The position numbers and the translations under genes are program-made. Below are positions 13,292 to 13,876 of a DNA stretch of 13,876 nt, one piece after another. Origin of the DNA: JBOHCT01 sp050699055 (GTDB taxonomy: Bacteria > Actinomycetota > Actinomycetes > Streptosporangiales > JBOHCT01); NCBI GenBank assembly GCA_050699055.1, contig JBOHCT010000116.1:1-13876 (forward strand), in the 5' to 3' direction. Under the pieces are notes generated by a model that worked only from the letters and a program-made list of their open reading frames with translations, was not told where the DNA came from and did no database searches. How positions within the stretch are numbered: the first letter of the stretch is position 1; the number at the start of each line of letters is the position of its first letter.

Positions 13292-13876
13292 CGGGTCACC
13301 GCAGGCGTCCGCGAAGAGCCGATACCGGTCCAGACGGGACCGTCAGGGAAACGGTGATCACGCAACGTGTCCTCCTTGACCTGGGCGCTGTAACCGGCGT
13401 CGGTGGGTGGAAAGTACCGGCCGTCCCGTACGTCCACGGGATCCACGAAGTGCTCATGCAGGTGATCGACGTATTCGATGACCCGGTCGTCCATCGACCC
13501 GCTCACCGCGACGTAGTCGAACATCGACAGGTGCTGGACCAGCTCGCACAGCCCGACACCGCCAGCGTGGGGACATCCGGGGACGCCGTACTTCGCGGCC
13601 ATCAGCAGCACGGCGAGCACCTCGTTGACCCCGCCGACACGGCAGGCGTCCACCTGGCAGAAGGAGATCGCCTCGGCCTGGAACAACTGCTTGAAGATCA
13701 CCCGATTCTGCACGTGCTCGCCGGTCGCCACGCCGACCGGCGTCACGGCACGCGCGATCGTCGCGTGACCGAGCACGTCGTCGGGGCTCGTGGGCTCCTC
13801 GATCCACCACGGTGCGTACGGCTTCAGCGGCTCCATATGCGCGATCGCCTCGTCGACGCTCCACCGCTGGTTGGCG
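13288..13876 (-). CDS. fucD: L-fuconate dehydratase (enolase superfamily), C-terminal part
   Basis: The frame is open to the window edge and gives the last ~195 residues of a protein normally about 440 long. The start lies outside. It begins at the ANQRW motif, directly after the expected first metal aspartate. It then shows WWIEEPTSPDD (second metal ligand), TGEHVQNRV (third), VDACRVGGVNE and CPHAGGVGLCE (general-base histidine region), followed by LSMFDYV and YVDHLHEHFVDPV. These are highly characteristic of L-fuconate dehydratase within the mandelate racemase group. The enzyme uses magnesium to convert L-fuconate to 2-keto-3-deoxy-L-fuconate. Relatives also act on L-galactonate or D-arabinonate. 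It overlaps the SDR start by 4 nt (ATGA), so the two are translationally coupled. The promoter is not in the window. Confidence 0.93.
   Translation of the reverse strand, partial: ANQRWSVDEAIAHMEPLKPYAPWWIEEPTSPDDVLGHATIARAVTPVGVATGEHVQNRVIFKQLFQAEAISFCQVDACRVGGVNEVLAVLLMAAKYGVPGCPHAGGVGLCELVQHLSMFDYVAVSGSMDDRVIEYVDHLHEHFVDPVDVRDGRYFPPTDAGYSAQVKEDTLRDHRFPDGPVWTGIGSSRTPAVTR

Overview
This is a GC-rich window with codon use, GTG starts and -10/-35 boxes typical of a high-GC actinomycete. A SpoIIE-type sensor phosphatase, a GAF-ANTAR regulator and a small HG-motif membrane protein point to a Streptomyces- or Streptosporangiales-like soil actinobacterium; the genus cannot be fixed from the sequence alone.

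Left part (1-3174), regulation and mobile debris. The minus strand carries the first 265 codons of a PAS/GAF sensor protein, probably a SpoIIE-family (PP2C) phosphatase. Next is a decayed tyrosine integrase (about 934-1733) with two frameshifts and an internal deletion that removes catalytic box I. A GAF-ANTAR RNA-binding regulator (1925-2644, plus) converges, with only 2 bp between stop codons, on a small two-helix membrane protein (2647-3174, minus). The tail of that protein is built from a 15-bp tandem repeat.

Middle part (3236-9658, all minus), organic-acid catabolism. The first transcribed genes are a LarA-family (DUF2088) protein and then lutA, lutB and lutC, the L-lactate-oxidising iron-sulfur complex. 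All three junctions are GTGA stop/start overlaps. After a 131-bp gap with a dispersed repeat and a GC palindrome comes a DUF1537 four-carbon acid-sugar kinase (dtnK-like), coupled to a pdxA2-like 4-phospho-threonate/erythronate dehydrogenase. Together these two would turn a C4 sugar acid into dihydroxyacetone phosphate.

Right part (9659-13876), sugar-acid dehydration. A 283-bp divergent promoter region contains a large near-perfect hairpin. An IlvD/EDD-family sugar-acid dehydratase (9942-11654, plus) follows, with a strong sigma-70-like promoter. It converges on a minus-strand operon, in transcription order: L-fuconate dehydratase (partial at the window edge), an SDR resembling 2-keto-3-deoxy-L-fuconate dehydrogenase, and a FadR-type GntR regulator. 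Two more copies of the dispersed repeat lie between the convergent ends.

How it fits together (inference): the fuconate dehydratase and SDR are two steps of the non-phosphorylative L-fucose pathway, whose end products are pyruvate and L-lactate. The nearby lutABC genes would oxidise that lactate to pyruvate. The LarA-family protein, the IlvD/EDD dehydratase and the DtnK-PdxA2 pair would widen the cluster to other hydroxy acids and sugar acids. The window therefore looks like a catabolic island for deoxy-sugars and sugar acids with one local GntR regulator. I see no clear defence system, CRISPR array, tRNA or rRNA.
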